DNA from: an uncultured Anaerolineae bacterium
GTDB taxonomy: Bacteria > Chloroflexota > Anaerolineae > Anaerolineales > Villigracilaceae
Length of the DNA stretch: 7,128 nt
NCBI GenBank assembly: GCA_903882765.1
Contig: CAIRYE010000219.1
Coordinates: 1 to 7,128 of the forward strand
Reading direction: 5' to 3'
The position numbers and the translations under genes were made by a program. The notes below the pieces were generated by a model. The model was not told the origin of the DNA. It was given only the letters and a program-made list of their open reading frames with translations, and ran no database searches. This document shows positions 5,829-7,128 of this stretch, one piece after another (positions within the stretch are counted from its first letter, which is position 1; each line of letters begins with the position of its first letter).

Positions 5829-6785
5829 TAAAACAACCATTAATGAGATCAATACGATCTCGGGTGGTTCAAATAAAATATCGATCAAACTAACTCGTGA
5901 AGGTCGAATGATCGGCCTGGCGGGCAATTCCTTCGTGCCATACAAATACTTCCGAAATGTATCCACTGAATCCGGCCTATGGGTTGGGTGAACCTCTAGC
6001 GCCCAAAGGATCGCCTTTTCGGTACGTGGGCTAATGCTCGAATTAACACTGCGAGGGTTCAGCTGAATATCGGGGTTGAGGAATCGCTGGCGGGCATCAA
6101 CCGGAGCTTGACCGGTGACAAGGTGGTAGAGCGTTGCCCCAAGCGCGTAGATATCGGATCGAACATCTGTGTGAGTGTCGGATCCGCCGTATTGTTCTAG
6201 AGGGGTGTAGAGTAAGGTACCTTGCCCTTGTATGATCGTGATCGTTTCTTCGCCCGGGGTAAGTATCTTCACCAAACCAAAATCAACCAATTTTAAATAC
6301 CCATCCGGTGTGATCTTGAGATTGGATGGTTTTATATCTCGGTGTACAATGGGCGGGATTTGGCTATGAAGGTAGATGAGGGCATCTGATAATTGGGATA
6401 CCCAGTCCAGCACATCCTTTTCGTTCAAATACTGCTGGTTTTTTTCTTTGGCTTCCAGCAACAAAGTTCGCAGGTCTTTGCCGGGTACATAATCCATTAC
6501 CAAATAATCTTTTTCGTTCACCGAAAAATAATCAGAGACCTTGGGAAGGTTGGGGTGGTCGAGGCGGGCTAATACCGAAGCCTCACGTTGGAATTGATCC
6601 CTGGCTTCTTGCAGAATATTGGCGGAGAGATTCTTTTCATGCTCAACTTCCTTAACGGCACATTTCCTACCTTGCAAGCGAGTATCTAAGGCAAGGTAAA
6701 TATTACCCATTCCCCCTTGGCCAATGCGGTCAAGGATCTGGTAACGATTTCGTAGGATCATGCCCGTTTCAAGCGGGAGTGGCAT
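5793..6785 (-). CDS. Hanks-type serine/threonine protein kinase with a C-terminal membrane anchor
   Basis: Phosphorylates Ser/Thr on partner proteins from the cytoplasmic face of the membrane. The 330-residue protein has a full kinase domain (about 15-282): glycine loop GQGGMG 22-27, catalytic K45 in AVKEV, the alpha-C glutamate E68, HRDIKPSN at 148-155, DFG at 168-170, GTLLYTPLE at 189-197 in the GT..Y..PE position, RSDIYALG at 209-216 and HRPDS at 269-273. Every catalytic residue is present, so it should be active; T181, T183 and T190 are likely activation-loop phosphosites. One membrane helix spans about 307-326, leaving a tail of only about four residues, so unlike PknB there is no PASTA or other outside sensor. 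The ATG at 6785 is chosen for its GGAGA site 9 bases upstream; M9 at 6761 is the alternative. The last 36 bp overlap the 3' end of the GH3 gene tail to tail, with no terminator visible between them. It is divergent from an FHA gene, whose product type binds phosphothreonine. Confidence 0.95.
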   Translation of the reverse strand: MPLPLETGMILRNRYQILDRIGQGGMGNIYLALDTRLQGRKCAVKEVEHEKNLSANILQEARDQFQREASVLARLDHPNLPKVSDYFSVNEKDYLVMDYVPGKDLRTLLLEAKEKNQQYLNEKDVLDWVSQLSDALIYLHSQIPPIVHRDIKPSNLKITPDGYLKLVDFGLVKILTPGEETITIIQGQGTLLYTPLEQYGGSDTHTDVRSDIYALGATLYHLVTGQAPVDARQRFLNPDIQLNPRSVNSSISPRTEKAILWALEVHPTHRPDSVDTFRKYLYGTKELPARPIIRPSRVSLIDILFEPPEIVLISLMVVLLFLSLISTIGQ

Positions 6786-6794
6786 TCGGTTTTA

Positions 6795-6799
6795 TCTCC
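6795..6799 (-). promoter_or_regulatory. Ribosome binding site of the kinase gene
   Basis: GGAGA on the minus strand, 9 bases before the ATG at 6785. It supports that start over the downstream ATG at 6761. Confidence 0.65.
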
Positions 6800-6827
6800 A
6801 TTTGATTGGTTGGTGTGTTGTATTTAT

Positions 6828-6836
6828 AATATAACA
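6828..6836 (-). promoter_or_regulatory. Extended -10 promoter of the kinase gene
   Basis: The minus strand reads TGTTATATT (TG, one base, TATATT), directly followed by ATA. No clear -35 is seen at 16-18 bp. Initiation near 6821 would give a leader of about 36 bases including the GGAGA site. It is nearly the mirror image of the FHA gene's -10 at 6869-6877. Confidence 0.45.
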
Positions 6837-6847
6837 AGAATAGTTTG

Positions 6848-6877
6848 TTTACATATAGTTGGAAATTCTGCTATATT
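6848..6877 (+). promoter_or_regulatory. Promoter of the FHA-domain gene
   Basis: TTTACA at 6848-6853 (five of six matches to TTGACA), an 18-bp spacer, and an extended -10 TGC plus TATATT ending at 6877. Initiation near 6884 gives a leader of about 20 bases. Before the ATG there is only a weak GGAA at 6896-6899. Confidence 0.5.
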
Positions 6878-6904
6878 ATATCGTAATGGAAAAATGGAAT
6901 TGTT

Positions 6905-7128
6905 ATGATTGAAAGTAATGATGCGCCTCTTCTCGTTGCGCTAACCGGCGAACGAAGTGGAGAACGATGGGTAGTTGATCGTCCTTTGCTGATCGGTCGT
7001 GATGTCTCGTGCGATATCACTGTTTCAAATCGTCAAGTTTCCCGTTATCACGCCCGCCTATTACCAGGTAAAAATGGGGTGGATCTGGAAGACATGGAAA
7101 GTAAGAACGGAACCCATTTGAATGGGGA
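6905..7128 (+). CDS. FHA-domain protein, N-terminal part (3' end outside window)
   Basis: Forkhead-associated domains bind phosphothreonine peptides and typically read the output of Ser/Thr kinases. Seventy-four complete codons are visible from the ATG at 6905 to the window edge, with no stop. Residues about 9-74 match the FHA core: LLIGRD at 28-33 (G31, R32), the SRYH phosphopeptide-binding motif at 46-49 (S46, R47, H49), then LEDMESKNGTHLNG at 61-74, containing the conserved NGT (68-70) and following N-G. Only a weak GGAA precedes the ATG, with a 5-base spacing, but no other in-frame start fits, since the domain starts almost at once. No signal peptide is seen. It is divergent from the kinase across a 119-bp gap with mirrored promoters, making it a likely partner or substrate. 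What follows the FHA domain (more FHA domains, a membrane segment or an effector) is unknown. Confidence 0.9.
   Translation, partial: MIESNDAPLLVALTGERSGERWVVDRPLLIGRDVSCDITVSNRQVSRYHARLLPGKNGVDLEDMESKNGTHLNG

Larger units (their letters stand above)
6825..6880. repeat. Inverted repeat carrying the -10 regions of the kinase and FHA promoters
   Basis: TATAATATA (6825-6833) and TATATTATA (6872-6880) are exact 9-bp reverse complements separated by 38 bp. Read outward from the centre, each arm extends to TG[T/C]TATATTATA, so 11 of 12 bases match and each contains an extended -10. The two genes thus have near-identical core promoters facing away from each other. Confidence 0.55.

Noticed and set aside
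5540..5991. Plus-strand open frames at 5540-5815 and 5764-5991
   Set aside because: They are out of frame with the GH3 gene and antisense to the kinase gene, with low-complexity translations and no family resemblance.
6886..6912. Eight-codon upstream frame (ATG at 6886 to TGA at 6910) overlapping the FHA start
   Set aside because: It has no ribosome site and is too short to judge. Its overlap with the FHA ATG is suggestive of coupling but is likely chance in an AT-rich leader.
1..7128. CRISPR, tRNA, rRNA, insertion sequence, prophage or toxin-antitoxin content
   Set aside because: No direct repeats with spacers, no cloverleaf or rRNA segments, no transposase or integrase motifs and no small paired genes were seen.

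Overview
The window reads as chromosomal DNA from a bacterium with moderate GC (mid-40s percent by eye). It is densely coded with alternating strands. The best guess is Chloroflexota, probably Anaerolineae. This is inferred from the mix of a Hanks-type kinase, an FHA protein, a winged-helix AAA+ ATPase and a large surface glycoside hydrolase with a Pro/Thr linker, not from any marker gene, so it is a moderate-confidence call. There is no rRNA, tRNA, CRISPR array, insertion sequence or phage gene, and no gap longer than about 120 bases without a gene.

Layout from left to right. Bases 1-765 (+) are the 3' part of recJ, whose N-terminal DHH half lies outside the window. A strong hairpin at 768-806 follows; it terminates the convergent gene at 815-1498 (-), a soluble family 2 glycosyltransferase of the dolichyl-phosphate-mannose-synthase type. 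A 110-bp divergent promoter region separates it from 1609-2952 (+), an AAA+ ATPase with an N-terminal winged helix. After 56 bp comes 3009-5828 (+), a 939-residue exported, membrane-anchored protein with a NagZ-like family 3 glycoside hydrolase domain whose catalytic-loop residues are altered. Its 3' end overlaps by 36 bp, tail to tail, with 5793-6785 (-), a Ser/Thr kinase ending in one membrane helix. A second divergent promoter region (6786-6904) leads to 6905-7128 (+), the start of an FHA-domain protein that runs off the window.

How the genes may work together (inference): recJ and the glycosyltransferase look like ordinary housekeeping and envelope genes. The right two-thirds could be a small envelope-signalling module. 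The kinase would phosphorylate Thr residues and the divergently transcribed FHA protein would read phosphothreonine. The convergent GH3-Ig-like protein would sit outside the membrane facing cell-wall material, and the AAA+ ATPase encoded just upstream of it would act as a remodelling or regulatory motor. The kinase and FHA promoters carry nearly identical -10 regions arranged as mirror images, which supports linked expression of these two genes. Nothing in the sequence proves that the AAA+ and GH3 proteins belong to the same pathway.
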